In this document: positions 56,428-64,000 of the stretch, one piece after another
How the letters are laid out: each line of letters starts with the position of its first letter
How positions within the stretch are numbered: position 1 is the first letter of the stretch
Origin: Streptomyces flaveolus
Lineage (GTDB): Bacteria > Actinomycetota > Actinomycetes > Streptomycetales > Streptomycetaceae
Assembly: GCF_014648815.1 (NCBI RefSeq)
Contig: NZ_BMRV01000011.1
Span: 1 to 64,000 of the forward strand
Reading direction: 5' to 3'
DNA: 64,000 bases
The notes under the pieces: generated by a model
Database searches by the model: none
What the model saw: the letters and a program-made list of their open reading frames with translations, nothing else
Told to the model about the DNA's origin: nothing
Position numbers and translations under genes: made by a program

Positions 56428-57633
56428 CTAACCCTGGAATCGATACTCTTCGAGCAGCCTGCGGCCGATGATCATTTTCTGGATCTCGGCGGTGCCTTCA
56501 CCGATCAGCAGCATCGGAGCCTCGCGGTAGAGCCGCTCGATCTCGTACTCCTTGGAGAAGCCGTAGCCGCCGTGGATCCGGAAGGCGTCCTCCACGACCT
56601 CTTTGCAGTACTCGGAGGCGAGGTACTTGGCCATCCCCGCTTCCAGGTCGTTTCGTTCGCCCGAGTCCTTTTTGCGTGCAGCGTTCACCATCATCGCATG
56701 CGCGGCCTCCACCTTGGTAGCCATCTCGGCCAGCTTGAACTGGATGGCCTGGTGCTGGGCGATCTGCTTGCCGAAAGTGTGACGCTGCTGGGCGTACTGG
56801 ACACCCAGCTCGAAGGCACGCTGAGCGACACCGCAGCCACGCGCCGCCACGTTGACGCGGCCGACCTCGACGCCGTCCATCATTTGGTAAAAACCTCGGC
56901 CGGTGACGCCGCCGAGCACCCGGTCGGCCGGAATGCGCAGGCCGTCCATGATGAGCTCGGTCGTGTCGACGCCCTTGTAGCCCATCTTGTCGATCTTGCC
57001 GGGGATGGTGAGGCCGGGACGGACCTCGCCGAAGCCGGGCTCCTTCTCCACCAGGAAGGTCGTCATCGACTTGTGCGGCGCCGTGCCCTCGGGGTGACCC
57101 TCGTCACTCCTGACGAGAACGGCCACCAGCGAGGACGTACCGCCGTTCGTCAGCCACATCTTCTGGCCGTTCAGGACGTACTCGTCGCCGTCCTTCACCG
57201 CCTTCGAGGAGATCGCCGACACGTCGGAGCCGAGCGCCGGCTCCGACATGGAGAACGCGCCCCGGATGTCACCGGCGGCCATGCGGGGCAGGAAGTGGTC
57301 CTTCTGCTCCTGCGTGCCGTGCTGCTTGAGCATGTACGCCACGATGAAGTGCGTGTTGATGATGCCGGACACCGACATCCAGCCGCGGGCGATCTCCTCC
57401 ACGCACAGCGCGTACGTCAGGAGCGACTCGCCCAGGCCCCCGTACTCCTCCGGGATCATCAGGCCGAACAGGCCCAGCTCCTTCAGCCCGTCCACGATGT
57501 CCTGCGGGTACTCGTCCCGGTGCTCCAGCTCGGTCGCGACCGGGATGATCTCCTTGTCCACGAAGTCCCGGACGGTGGAGAGGATCTCCCGCTGGACGTC
57601 CGTGAGGCCGTGGGTCTGGGCGAGGCGGCTCAT
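56428..57633 (-). CDS. mcd: Acyl-CoA dehydrogenase, probable methylsuccinyl-CoA dehydrogenase
   Basis: A 401-residue FAD enzyme. FSMSEPALGSD and MWLTNGGTSSL are the FAD and substrate motifs; RIHGGYGFSKEYEIERLYREA and IGEGTAEIQ complete the site, Glu in EGT being the expected base. The last gene of an operon with ccr, ecm, mcl and mch, it fits the step methylsuccinyl-CoA to mesaconyl-CoA. Its length is that of ordinary dehydrogenases, shorter than the proteobacterial Mcd with its N-terminal extension. ATG 57633 abuts the mch stop. Confidence 0.88.
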   Translation of the reverse strand: MSRLAQTHGLTDVQREILSTVRDFVDKEIIPVATELEHRDEYPQDIVDGLKELGLFGLMIPEEYGGLGESLLTYALCVEEIARGWMSVSGIINTHFIVAYMLKQHGTQEQKDHFLPRMAAGDIRGAFSMSEPALGSDVSAISSKAVKDGDEYVLNGQKMWLTNGGTSSLVAVLVRSDEGHPEGTAPHKSMTTFLVEKEPGFGEVRPGLTIPGKIDKMGYKGVDTTELIMDGLRIPADRVLGGVTGRGFYQMMDGVEVGRVNVAARGCGVAQRAFELGVQYAQQRHTFGKQIAQHQAIQFKLAEMATKVEAAHAMMVNAARKKDSGERNDLEAGMAKYLASEYCKEVVEDAFRIHGGYGFSKEYEIERLYREAPMLLIGEGTAEIQKMIIGRRLLEEYRFQG

Positions 57634-58146
57634 CTACTTCCCCTGTTCCTTCAGCTCGGGGCGGCCCGGCTGCTCGCCGCCGCGCTCCTTGATGTACGTC
57701 TCGGTCGGCACCATCACCTTGCGGCGGAAGACGCAGACCAGCGTGCCGTCCTGCTTGTAGCCCTTGGTCTCGACGTGGACGATGCCCCGGTCGTTCTTCG
57801 ACTTGGAGGGCCACTTGTCGAGCACGGTGGTCTGGCCGTAGACGGTGTCGCCGTGGAAGGTCGGCGCCACGTGCTTGAGCGACTCGATCTCCAGGTTGGC
57901 GATCGCCTTGCCGGAGATGTCCGGCACGGACATGCCCAGCAGGAGGGAGTAGACGTAGTTCCCGACCACCACGTTCTTGCCGAAGTCCGTCGTCTTCTCG
58001 GCGTAGTTCGTGTCCATGTGGAGCGGGTGGTGGTTCATGGTGAGGAGGCAGAACAGGTGGTCGTCGTACTCCGTGACCGTCTTCCCGGGCCAGTGCTTGT
58101 ACGTCGCCCCGACCTCGAACTCCTCGTAGGTGCGTCCGAACTGCAT
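57634..58146 (-). CDS. mch: MaoC-like hydratase, probable mesaconyl-CoA hydratase
   Basis: A 170-residue single hot-dog enzyme. NHHPLHMDTNYA carries the hydratase Asp/His pair, and FHGDTVYGQT the second conserved block. In the ethylmalonyl-CoA pathway it hydrates mesaconyl-CoA to beta-methylmalyl-CoA. It is shorter than the double-domain proteobacterial Mch. ATG 58146 is 5 bp after the mcl stop. Confidence 0.85.
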   Translation of the reverse strand: MQFGRTYEEFEVGATYKHWPGKTVTEYDDHLFCLLTMNHHPLHMDTNYAEKTTDFGKNVVVGNYVYSLLLGMSVPDISGKAIANLEIESLKHVAPTFHGDTVYGQTTVLDKWPSKSKNDRGIVHVETKGYKQDGTLVCVFRRKVMVPTETYIKERGGEQPGRPELKEQGK

Positions 58147-58151
58147 CGCGC

Positions 58152-59114
58152 TCAGGCCTCCGGGATCTCGAACTTGCTGGTGCGCTGCATGCCGGCGGCG
58201 CGGCCCTTGCCGGAGACGACCAGGGCCATCTTGCGGCTGGCCTCGTCGATCATCTCGTCGCCAAGCATCGCGGAGCCCTTCTTGCCGCCCGCCTCGGAGG
58301 TGTAGTAGTCGTACGCGTCCAGGATCAGCTCGGCGTGGTCGTAGTCCTCCTGGGAGGGCGAGAAGATCTCGTTGGACGCCTCGACCTGGCCGGGGTGCAG
58401 CACCCACTTGCCGTCGAAGCCGAGGGCGGCGGCGCGCTGCGCGACCTCGCGGTAGCCGTCCACGTTGCGGATCTGGAGGTAGGGGCCGTCGATCGCCTGG
58501 AGGTTGTTGGCACGGGCGGCCATCAGGATCTTCATCAGGATGTAGTGGTAGGCGTCCGCCGGGTAGCCGGGCGGCTGCTCGCCCACGACGAGCGACTTCA
58601 TGTTGATGGACGCCATGAAGTCGGCCGGACCGAAGATGATGGTCTCGACCCGCGGGCTGGCCTGCGCGATCTCGTTGACGTTGTTGAGGCCCTGCGCGTT
58701 CTCGATCTGCGCCTCGATGCCGATGCGGCCGACCTCGAAGCCCATCGTCTTCTCGATCTGGGTCAGCAGGAGGTCCAGCGCGACGACCTGCTGGGCGTCC
58801 TGCACCTTCGGCAGCATGATGCAGTCCAGGTTCGGGCCGGCGCCCTCGACGACCGTCACGACGTCGCGGTACGTCCACTCGGTCGTCCAGTCGTTGACGC
58901 GCACGACGCGGGTCTTGCCGGTCCAGTCGCCCTCGTTGAGGAACTTGACGATCGTGTGCCGTGCCTCCGGCTTGGCCAGCGGCGCGCAGGCGTCCTCCAG
59001 GTCGAGGAAGACCTGGTCGGCGGGGAGGCCCTGGGCCTTCTCCAGGAAGCGCGGGTTCGAGCCCGGTACGGCCAGGCAGGAGCGCCGGGGGCGAAGGCGG
59101 TTGACGGTCGTCAT
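58152..59114 (-). CDS. mcl: CitE-like lyase, probable malyl/beta-methylmalyl-CoA lyase
   Basis: A 320-residue HpcH/HpaI-type TIM barrel. RSCLAVPGSNPRFLEKA and FLDLEDACAP are the N-terminal CoA and metal motifs; IEAQIENAQGL and IIFGPADFMASI supply the acidic metal ligands. It should split beta-methylmalyl-CoA into glyoxylate and propionyl-CoA. ATG 59114 overlaps the ecm stop by 4 bp. Confidence 0.88.
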   Translation of the reverse strand: MTTVNRLRPRRSCLAVPGSNPRFLEKAQGLPADQVFLDLEDACAPLAKPEARHTIVKFLNEGDWTGKTRVVRVNDWTTEWTYRDVVTVVEGAGPNLDCIMLPKVQDAQQVVALDLLLTQIEKTMGFEVGRIGIEAQIENAQGLNNVNEIAQASPRVETIIFGPADFMASINMKSLVVGEQPPGYPADAYHYILMKILMAARANNLQAIDGPYLQIRNVDGYREVAQRAAALGFDGKWVLHPGQVEASNEIFSPSQEDYDHAELILDAYDYYTSEAGGKKGSAMLGDEMIDEASRKMALVVSGKGRAAGMQRTSKFEIPEA

Positions 59115-61138
59115 GCGGGGACCTCCAGGGGGTCGAGCTTGTTCGCGTTCCGGATCTCGTCGACGATCCGGCCGATGATGCCGGTGATGTCGAAGTCCTT
59201 CGGGGTGAAGACCGCGGCCACTCCCGCGGCCCGCAGTTCTTCGGCGTCACCGTTCGGGATGATGCCACCGGCGATCACCGGTATATCTGTGGCACCGGCC
59301 ACACGGAGCCGTTCGAGCACGTCCGGCACGAGCTGGGCGTGCGAGCCGGACAGGATGGACAGGCCCACCGCGTGCACGTCCTCCGCGATCGCGGCGTCCA
59401 CGATCTGCTCGGGGGTGAGCCGGATGCCCTGGTAGACCACCTCGAACCCGGCGTCGCGGGCCCGCACGGCGATCTGCTCGGCGCCGTTGGAGTGGCCGTC
59501 CAGACCCGGCTTGCCGACCAGGAACCGCAGCTTGCCGACGCCCAGGTCGCGAGCCGTCAGTTCCACCTTCCGGCGCACCTCGGCCAGGGCCGAGCCCTCC
59601 TCCGCGGCGACCGCGACCGGCGCCGACGACACCCCGGTCGGCGCCCGGAACTCGCCGAACACCTCGCGCAGCGCCCCGGCCCACTCGCCGGTCGTGACGC
59701 CGGCGCGGGCGCACTCCAGGGTGGCCTCCATGAGGTTGTCGGTGCCCTTGGCGGCCTCCTTCAGCTTCTCCAGCGCCTTGCAGGGGCGCGGGTGGTTGAA
59801 GGGCGGCTGGTACCGCGTGTCGCGCCAGTGCTGGAGCGAGGCGATGACGCGGGCCTCCACCGCCGGGTCGACGGTCTGGATCGCGGTGTCCAGGTCGGCG
59901 GTCAACGGGTTCGGCTCGGTGCCCTGGAAGGCGTTGACACCGATGATCTTCTCCTCGCCGGACTCGATCCGGGCCCGGCGTTCGGCGTGCGAGGCGACCA
60001 GCTGCGACTTGAGGTAGCCGGACTCGACGGCCGCCATCGCGCCGCCCATCTCCTCGATCCGCTCCATCTCGGCGAGCGACTCCCGGACCAGCTCGTCCAC
60101 CTTCGCCTCGACCACCTTCGAGCCCTCGAAGAGGTCGCCGTACTCCAGCAGGTCGCTCTCGTACGCCAGTACCTGCTGGATGCGCAGGGACCACTGCTGG
60201 TCCCAGGGGCGGGGCAGGCCGAGGGCCTCGTTCCAGGCCGGCAGCTGCACGGCACGCGCCCGGGCGTCCTTGGAGAGGGTGACCGCCAGCATCTCCAGGA
60301 CGATCCGCTGGACGTTGTTCTCCGGCTGGGCCTCCGTCAGGCCGAGGGAGTTGACCTGGACGCCGTAGCGGAAGCGGCGGTGCTTGGGGTCCTCGATGCC
60401 GTACCGCTCGCGGGTGACGCGGTCCCAGATCTGCCCGAAGGCCCGCATCTTGCACATCTCCTCGACGAAGCGGACGCCCGCGTTCACGAAGAAGGAGATG
60501 CGGCCGACCACGTCGCCCATGCGCTCCTGCGGCACCTGGCCGCTGTCGCGCACCGCGTCGAGCACGGCGACCGCGGTGGACATCGCGTACGCGATCTCCT
60601 GCACCGGCGTGGCGCCCGCCTCCTGCAGGTGGTAGCTGCAGATGTTGATCGGGTTCCACTTCGGCATGTGGGAGACCGTGTACGCGATCATGTCCGTCGT
60701 CAGGCGGAGGGACGGTCCCGGCGGGAAGACGTGCGTCCCCCGGGACAGGTACTCCTTGACGATGTCGTTCTGGGTCGTGCCCTGGAGCCGGGTGATGTCC
60801 GCGCCCTGCTCCTCGGCGACGACCTGGTAGAGCGCCAGCAGCCACATGGCCGTGGCGTTGATGGTCATCGAGGTGTTCATCTGCTCCAGGGGGATGTCCT
60901 GGAACAGCCGGCGCATGTCACCGAGGTGCGCGACGGGCACGCCGACCCGGCCGACCTCGCCGCGGGCGAGGATGTGGTCGGAGTCGTAGCCGGTCTGGGT
61001 CGGCAGGTCGAAGGCGACCGACAGACCCGTCTGCCCCTTGGCGAGGTTGCGCCGGTACAGCTCGTTGGACGCCTCGGCCGTGGAGTGACCGGCGTACGTG
61101 CGCATGAGCCACGGCCGGTCCTTCTGACGCTCAGTCAT
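59111..61138 (-). CDS. ecm: Ethylmalonyl-CoA mutase (MeaA), B12-dependent
   Basis: A 675-residue mutase with catalytic barrel (about 1-510) and C-terminal B12 domain carrying DGHSNG (DxHxxG), near residue 545, and later LSGSH. The N-terminal SVAFDLPTQTGYDSDH is the substrate/B12 barrel motif. It rearranges ethylmalonyl-CoA to methylsuccinyl-CoA. ATG 61138 is 10 bp after the ccr stop. Operon partners decide between it and methylmalonyl-CoA mutase. Confidence 0.93.
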   Translation of the reverse strand: MTERQKDRPWLMRTYAGHSTAEASNELYRRNLAKGQTGLSVAFDLPTQTGYDSDHILARGEVGRVGVPVAHLGDMRRLFQDIPLEQMNTSMTINATAMWLLALYQVVAEEQGADITRLQGTTQNDIVKEYLSRGTHVFPPGPSLRLTTDMIAYTVSHMPKWNPINICSYHLQEAGATPVQEIAYAMSTAVAVLDAVRDSGQVPQERMGDVVGRISFFVNAGVRFVEEMCKMRAFGQIWDRVTRERYGIEDPKHRRFRYGVQVNSLGLTEAQPENNVQRIVLEMLAVTLSKDARARAVQLPAWNEALGLPRPWDQQWSLRIQQVLAYESDLLEYGDLFEGSKVVEAKVDELVRESLAEMERIEEMGGAMAAVESGYLKSQLVASHAERRARIESGEEKIIGVNAFQGTEPNPLTADLDTAIQTVDPAVEARVIASLQHWRDTRYQPPFNHPRPCKALEKLKEAAKGTDNLMEATLECARAGVTTGEWAGALREVFGEFRAPTGVSSAPVAVAAEEGSALAEVRRKVELTARDLGVGKLRFLVGKPGLDGHSNGAEQIAVRARDAGFEVVYQGIRLTPEQIVDAAIAEDVHAVGLSILSGSHAQLVPDVLERLRVAGATDIPVIAGGIIPNGDAEELRAAGVAAVFTPKDFDITGIIGRIVDEIRNANKLDPLEVPA

Positions 61139-61148
61139 GCGGCGCTCC

Positions 61149-62492
61149 TCAGATGTTCCGGAAGCGGTTGATGGCGTCGATGTGCTGGGCGCGCATCTCC
61201 TCGTCGCGCACGCCCAGGCCCTCCTCGGGGGCCAGGCACAGCACGCCGACCTTGCCCTGGTGGAGGTTGCGGTGGACGTCGTACGCGGCCTGGCCGGTGT
61301 CCTGGAGCGAGTACACCTTGGAGAGCGTCGGGTGGATCTTGCCCTTGGCGATGAGGCGGTTGGCCTCCCAGGCCTCGCGGTAGTTGGCGAAGTGGGAGCC
61401 GATGATGCGCTTCAGCGACATCCACAGGTAGCGGTTGTCGTACTCGTGCATGTAGCCCGAGGTCGAGGCGCACGTCGTGATGGTGCCGCCCTTGCGGGTG
61501 ACGTAGACGGAGGCGCCGAAGGTCTCGCGGCCGGGGTGCTCGAAGACGATGTCGATGTCCTCGCCGCCGGTGAACTCGCGGATGCGCTTGCCGAAGCGCT
61601 TCCACTCCTTCGGGTCCTGGGTGTTCTCGTCCTTCCAGAACCGGTAGTCCTCGGCGTTGCGGTCGATGATGTGCTCGGCGCCCATCGACCGGCAGATGTC
61701 CGCCTTCTGCTCGCTGGAGACGACGCAGATCGGGGTGGCGCCGCCGGCCAGCGCGAACTGCGTGGCGTAGGAGCCGAGGCCGCCGCTCGCGCCCCAGATC
61801 AGGACGTTGTCGCCCTGCTTCATCTGGGCGCCGTTGCGGGAGACCAGCTGGCGGTACGCGGTGGAGTTGACCAGGCCCGGGGCCGCGGCCTCCTCCCAGC
61901 TGAGGTGGCCCGGCTTGGGCATCAGCTGGTTGGACTTGACGAGGGCGATCTCGGCGAGGCCGCCGAAGTTGGTCTCGAAGCCCCAGATGCGCTGCTCGGG
62001 GTCGAGCATCGTGTCGTTGTGGCCGTCGGACGACTCCAGCTCCACGGAGAGGCAGTGCGCGACGACCTCGTCGCCGGGCTGCCAGGCGTTGACGCCCGGG
62101 CCGGTGCGCAGGACGACGCCGGCCAGGTCGGAGCCGATGATGTGGTACGGCAGGTCGTGGCGCTTGGCGAGCTCGCTGGTGCGGCCGTACCGCTCCAGGA
62201 AGCCGAACGTCGACAGCGGCTCGAAGATCGAGGTCCACACCGAGTTGTAGTTGACCGAGGAGGCCATGACGGCCACCAGGGCCTCGCCCGGGCCCAGCTC
62301 GGGCAGGGGCACCTCGTCGAGGTGGATCGACTTGCGCGGGTCCTTGGCGCGGGTCTCCATGCCCGCGAACATCTCGGTCTCGTCCTTGTGCACGGTGATC
62401 GCGCGGTACGACTCGGGGAGCGGCAGCGCGGCGATGTCGGCCGGCGTGGATTCGGGCGACTGGATCGCGTCCAGGATGTCCTTCACGGTCAC
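61149..62492 (-). CDS. ccr: Crotonyl-CoA carboxylase/reductase
   Basis: A 447-residue MDR-family enzyme that reduces and carboxylates crotonyl-CoA with NADPH to ethylmalonyl-CoA. WGASGGLGSYA (about 246-256) binds NADPH; YNSVWTSIFEPLSTF and the GLVNSTAYRQL block are typical. GTG 62492 has GGAGGCAACACC upstream. It heads the operon behind an unusual promoter and supplies ethylmalonyl-CoA for acetate assimilation and for polyketides. Confidence 0.95.
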   Translation of the reverse strand: MTVKDILDAIQSPESTPADIAALPLPESYRAITVHKDETEMFAGMETRAKDPRKSIHLDEVPLPELGPGEALVAVMASSVNYNSVWTSIFEPLSTFGFLERYGRTSELAKRHDLPYHIIGSDLAGVVLRTGPGVNAWQPGDEVVAHCLSVELESSDGHNDTMLDPEQRIWGFETNFGGLAEIALVKSNQLMPKPGHLSWEEAAAPGLVNSTAYRQLVSRNGAQMKQGDNVLIWGASGGLGSYATQFALAGGATPICVVSSEQKADICRSMGAEHIIDRNAEDYRFWKDENTQDPKEWKRFGKRIREFTGGEDIDIVFEHPGRETFGASVYVTRKGGTITTCASTSGYMHEYDNRYLWMSLKRIIGSHFANYREAWEANRLIAKGKIHPTLSKVYSLQDTGQAAYDVHRNLHQGKVGVLCLAPEEGLGVRDEEMRAQHIDAINRFRNI

Positions 62493-62631
62493 GGTGTTGC
62501 CTCCGGCGGTGAGCGCCCTGAGGGAGGGGCGCTGAGGGGTACGTCGGTGCTAGCAGAGGGTTGGTGAAAGTGCCTGTGACGCAGGCGCCGGGCGCGCAGG
62601 GGATGAGTGCGGGGACAGCCCGGACACCTTC

Positions 62632-62688
62632 AACGTATGACACCGCGTGTCACCCCGCAAGGCACTGAGTGCCAGAAACTGCACTCAG
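62632..62688 (-). promoter_or_regulatory. ccr promoter with spacer palindrome and upstream activator-like site
   Basis: On the minus strand TTGCGG (62660-62655), 17 nt and TACGTT (62637-62632) form a promoter starting near 62625. The perfect palindrome TGACAC-CGC-GTGTCA (62638-62652) fills the spacer. CTGAGTGC-N8-GCACTCAG (62665-62688) is centred about 52 bp upstream of the start. One looks like an operator in the spacer, the other like an activator site. Confidence 0.6.
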
Positions 62689-62767
62689 ATGAAATCTTTA
62701 CGCAACATATGAGCGATGATCGATCGAATGGGGTCTCGCACGGGGTGAAAAAGGGGCGTTGACATGC

Positions 62768-62794
62768 AAAAACGGCCACCCGATGGGTGGCCGT
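62768..62794 (-). terminator. Terminator of the TetR gene
   Basis: On the minus strand ACGGCCACCC-ATC-GGGTGGCCGT (62794-62772) is a perfect 10-bp stem followed by TTTTT; it lies 21 bp past the TetR stop. Confidence 0.85.
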
Positions 62795-62814
62795 CGTCAC
62801 AGGGGAAAAGTCGG

Positions 62815-63627
62815 TCAGCGCTCCTTGAGCGCCTGCTCGATGGTGCGCATGATCTCGTGCAGCGGGGCGTCGGTGCGGGCGACCGTCACCAGCACCTCGC
62901 CCTCCACGGAGACCGCGGAGGAGGCCGGCCGCGAGGACGCCGTGCTGCGCCCGGCGCCGATGCCCGTGCCGAACGTCTTGCGCACGATCGCGAAGGCGTG
63001 GTCGAGCTGCGCCTCCACGTCGCCCTGCCCGCCCGCCCGCAGCCAGCGCCGCAGCACGTGGTTGTGGGCGGTGACCACGGCGGACGCGGCGACCTCCGCC
63101 AGCAGCGGGTCGTCGTTGGCGTCGTCGTCGTGCGCGTGCTCGTCGAAGTGGCCGAGCAGATACCGGGTGAAGAGGCGCTCGTAGCGGGCCACCGACGCGA
63201 TCTCCGCCTCGCGCAGGGTGGGCACCTCGCGCGTGAGCTTGTAGCGGGCGACCGAGATCTCCGGCCGGGCCGCGTACATCTTCATGACTTCCTTGATGCC
63301 GCGGCACACGGTGTCGAGCGGATGCTCGTGCGCGGGCGCCGCGTTGAGCACGGCCTCGGCGCGGACCAGGGTGTCGTCGTGGTCCGGGAAGATCGCTTCT
63401 TCCTTGGAGCGGAAGTGACGGAAGAACGTGCGGCGTGCGACGCCGGCCGCGGCCGCGATCTCGTCGACGGTGGTCGCCTCGTACCCCTTGGTCGCGAACA
63501 GCTCCATCGCCGCGGCCGCCAGCTCCCGGCGCATTTTGAGCCGCTGGGCGGCGGCTCGGCTGCCGGCCGCGCTCTCCGGCGCGTCGGGCGCAGCTGGTGT
63601 ACGTGAGGACTTGGCGGGCTGGGACAT
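62815..63627 (-). CDS. TetR-family regulator
   Basis: A 270-residue repressor. The HTH at about 45-70 reads TTVDEIAAAAGVARRTFFRHF. The N-terminus is Pro/Ala/Ser-rich, and the ligand domain ends in an extension (SSRPASSAVSVEGEVLVTVARTD) longer than usual. ATG 63627 lies 6 nt after TACGTT, without a ribosome site, so it is probably leaderless; frames upstream add unlikely sequence. It lies between ccr and a 3-hydroxyacyl-CoA dehydrogenase gene and may control either. Confidence 0.87.
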   Translation of the reverse strand: MSQPAKSSRTPAAPDAPESAAGSRAAAQRLKMRRELAAAAMELFATKGYEATTVDEIAAAAGVARRTFFRHFRSKEEAIFPDHDDTLVRAEAVLNAAPAHEHPLDTVCRGIKEVMKMYAARPEISVARYKLTREVPTLREAEIASVARYERLFTRYLLGHFDEHAHDDDANDDPLLAEVAASAVVTAHNHVLRRWLRAGGQGDVEAQLDHAFAIVRKTFGTGIGAGRSTASSRPASSAVSVEGEVLVTVARTDAPLHEIMRTIEQALKER

Positions 63628-63633
63628 GACCCG

Positions 63634-63664
63634 AACGTACTGCATGTGCGCAGATTGATGCGCA
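63634..63664 (-). promoter_or_regulatory. TetR gene promoter with paired TGCGCA sites
   Basis: The -10 TACGTT (63639-63634) precedes ATG by 6 nt. TGCGCA occurs at 63647-63652 and 63659-63664, 12 bp apart and separated by GATTGA, in the -20 to -37 region, which suits autorepression. Confidence 0.45.
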
Positions 63665-63675
63665 TGACCGGGGAT

Positions 63676-63700
63676 TCCCCCGCCCGCGAAGGGCGGGGGA
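63676..63700 (-). terminator. Hairpin after the dehydrogenase gene
   Basis: TCCCCCGCCC (63676-63685) and GGGCGGGGGA (63691-63700) form a perfect 10-bp stem with loop GCGAA, 67 bp after the stop of the minus-strand dehydrogenase gene. Confidence 0.65.
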
Positions 63701-63766
63701 GACCCGGCCGGATCGAGCAGTCCGCCCCAGTCCTCCTCGGACCGGAACCAGTCGCCGGGACCCGGC

Positions 63767-64000
63767 TCAGCGGCGGGCATATTCGCGGAAGCCGCGACCC
63801 GTCTTGCGGCCGAGGCAGCCGGCGGCCACCAGGTGCTCGAGCAGGGGCGCCGGGGCCAGCCCCGGGTCGCGGAACTCGCGGTGCAGCACCTTCTCGATGG
63901 CCAGCGACACGTCCAGCCCGACCACGTCCAGCAGCTCGAACGGGCCCATCGGATAGCCGCCGCCCAGCTTCATCGCCGCGTCGATGTCGTCGAGCGTCGC
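63767..64000 (-). CDS. 3-hydroxyacyl-CoA dehydrogenase, C-terminal end (partial)
   Basis: The last 77 residues of a protein whose start is beyond the window. KLGGGYPMGPFELLDVVGLD and GRKTGRGFREY are the C-terminal motifs of 3-hydroxybutyryl-CoA dehydrogenase. Next to ccr it would make 3-hydroxybutyryl-CoA, the precursor of crotonyl-CoA. Confidence 0.88.
   Translation of the reverse strand, partial: ATLDDIDAAMKLGGGYPMGPFELLDVVGLDVSLAIEKVLHREFRDPGLAPAPLLEHLVAAGCLGRKTGRGFREYARR

Larger units (their letters stand above)
62493..62814. other. Intergenic region upstream of ccr
   Basis: This 322-bp gap holds the ccr promoter and two palindromes (62632-62688) and the terminator of the TetR gene (62768-62794). 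Between them, 62689-62750, is an A/T-richer segment with CATATG and GATCGATCG palindromes that may carry a second promoter. The 5' leader of ccr (62493-62625) shows no recognisable riboswitch or reading frame. Confidence 0.7.

Overview
The window is about 72% G+C with very strong G/C preference at third codon positions, frequent GTG starts, F420-type oxidoreductases, and a PucR regulator, NmtR/P1B-4 exporter and ethylmalonyl-CoA operon. This is a Streptomyces chromosome (or a close relative), and it looks like chromosomal core or near-core rather than a plasmid or phage. From memory the order (hydantoinase cluster, nikABCDE, alkA/ogt, pssA/psd, ccr operon) resembles S. coelicolor; I could not check this. 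I see no rRNA, tRNA, CRISPR array, prophage or insertion sequence.

Layout. 1-7.8 kb: a stress-signalling block with the end of a SigB/SigF-type sigma factor, an anti-sigma-like ATPase, a divergent GAF-PP2C phosphatase/STAS pair, and a very large hybrid kinase-receiver-phosphatase-ATPase with its own STAS partner. A hemerythrin gene behind it carries a SigB-type promoter. 7.8-14.5 kb: a membrane-anchored unknown, gamma-glutamyltransferase 1, a ClpC-type unfoldase, and a divergent methionine aminopeptidase/HTH pair sharing a duplicated operator. 14.6-24.9 kb: an unknown low-complexity protein, then a pyrimidine/hydantoin catabolism cluster (two near-identical beta-ureidopropionase-type hydrolases, aminotransferase, PucR regulator, dihydropyrimidinase, F420-type oxidoreductase, NCS1 permease). 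24.9-33.7 kb: an exported protein, lipoate ligase, a truncated UbiD cut exactly where a COG0523 GTPase begins, gamma-glutamyltransferase 2, an inositol-monophosphatase-like enzyme, a phytoene-desaturase-like flavoprotein and a macrodomain protein.

33.7-39.0 kb: a five-gene ABC importer (nikABCDE type) behind a sequence matching the nickel regulator Nur. 39.0-47.3 kb: secreted PhoD-type phosphatase, CGNR regulator, phosphodiesterase, a Tat-exported GH2 beta-galactosidase with an inserted LamG domain, and a DUF72 protein. 47.2-53.2 kb: nmtR-like sensor and divergent P1B-4 metal exporter, Ada/AlkA fusion, Ogt, a luciferase-like oxidoreductase and a Nudix hydrolase. 53.3-56.3 kb: glycerate kinase and pssA/psd. 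56.4-64 kb: the complete ethylmalonyl-CoA operon (ccr-ecm-mcl-mch-mcd), a TetR regulator, and the end of a 3-hydroxyacyl-CoA dehydrogenase.

Themes. Metal homeostasis recurs (Nur-type nickel importer, NmtR-type nickel/cobalt exporter, COG0523 GTPase). Several regulators or short operons appear to be leaderless, with a -10 hexamer 6-7 nt before the start codon. The most unusual observations are the ccr promoter architecture, the map/HTH duplicated operator, the UbiD/COG0523 junction, the LamG-interrupted beta-galactosidase and the kinase-phosphatase megaprotein. All calls are from reading the sequence; no database search was run.
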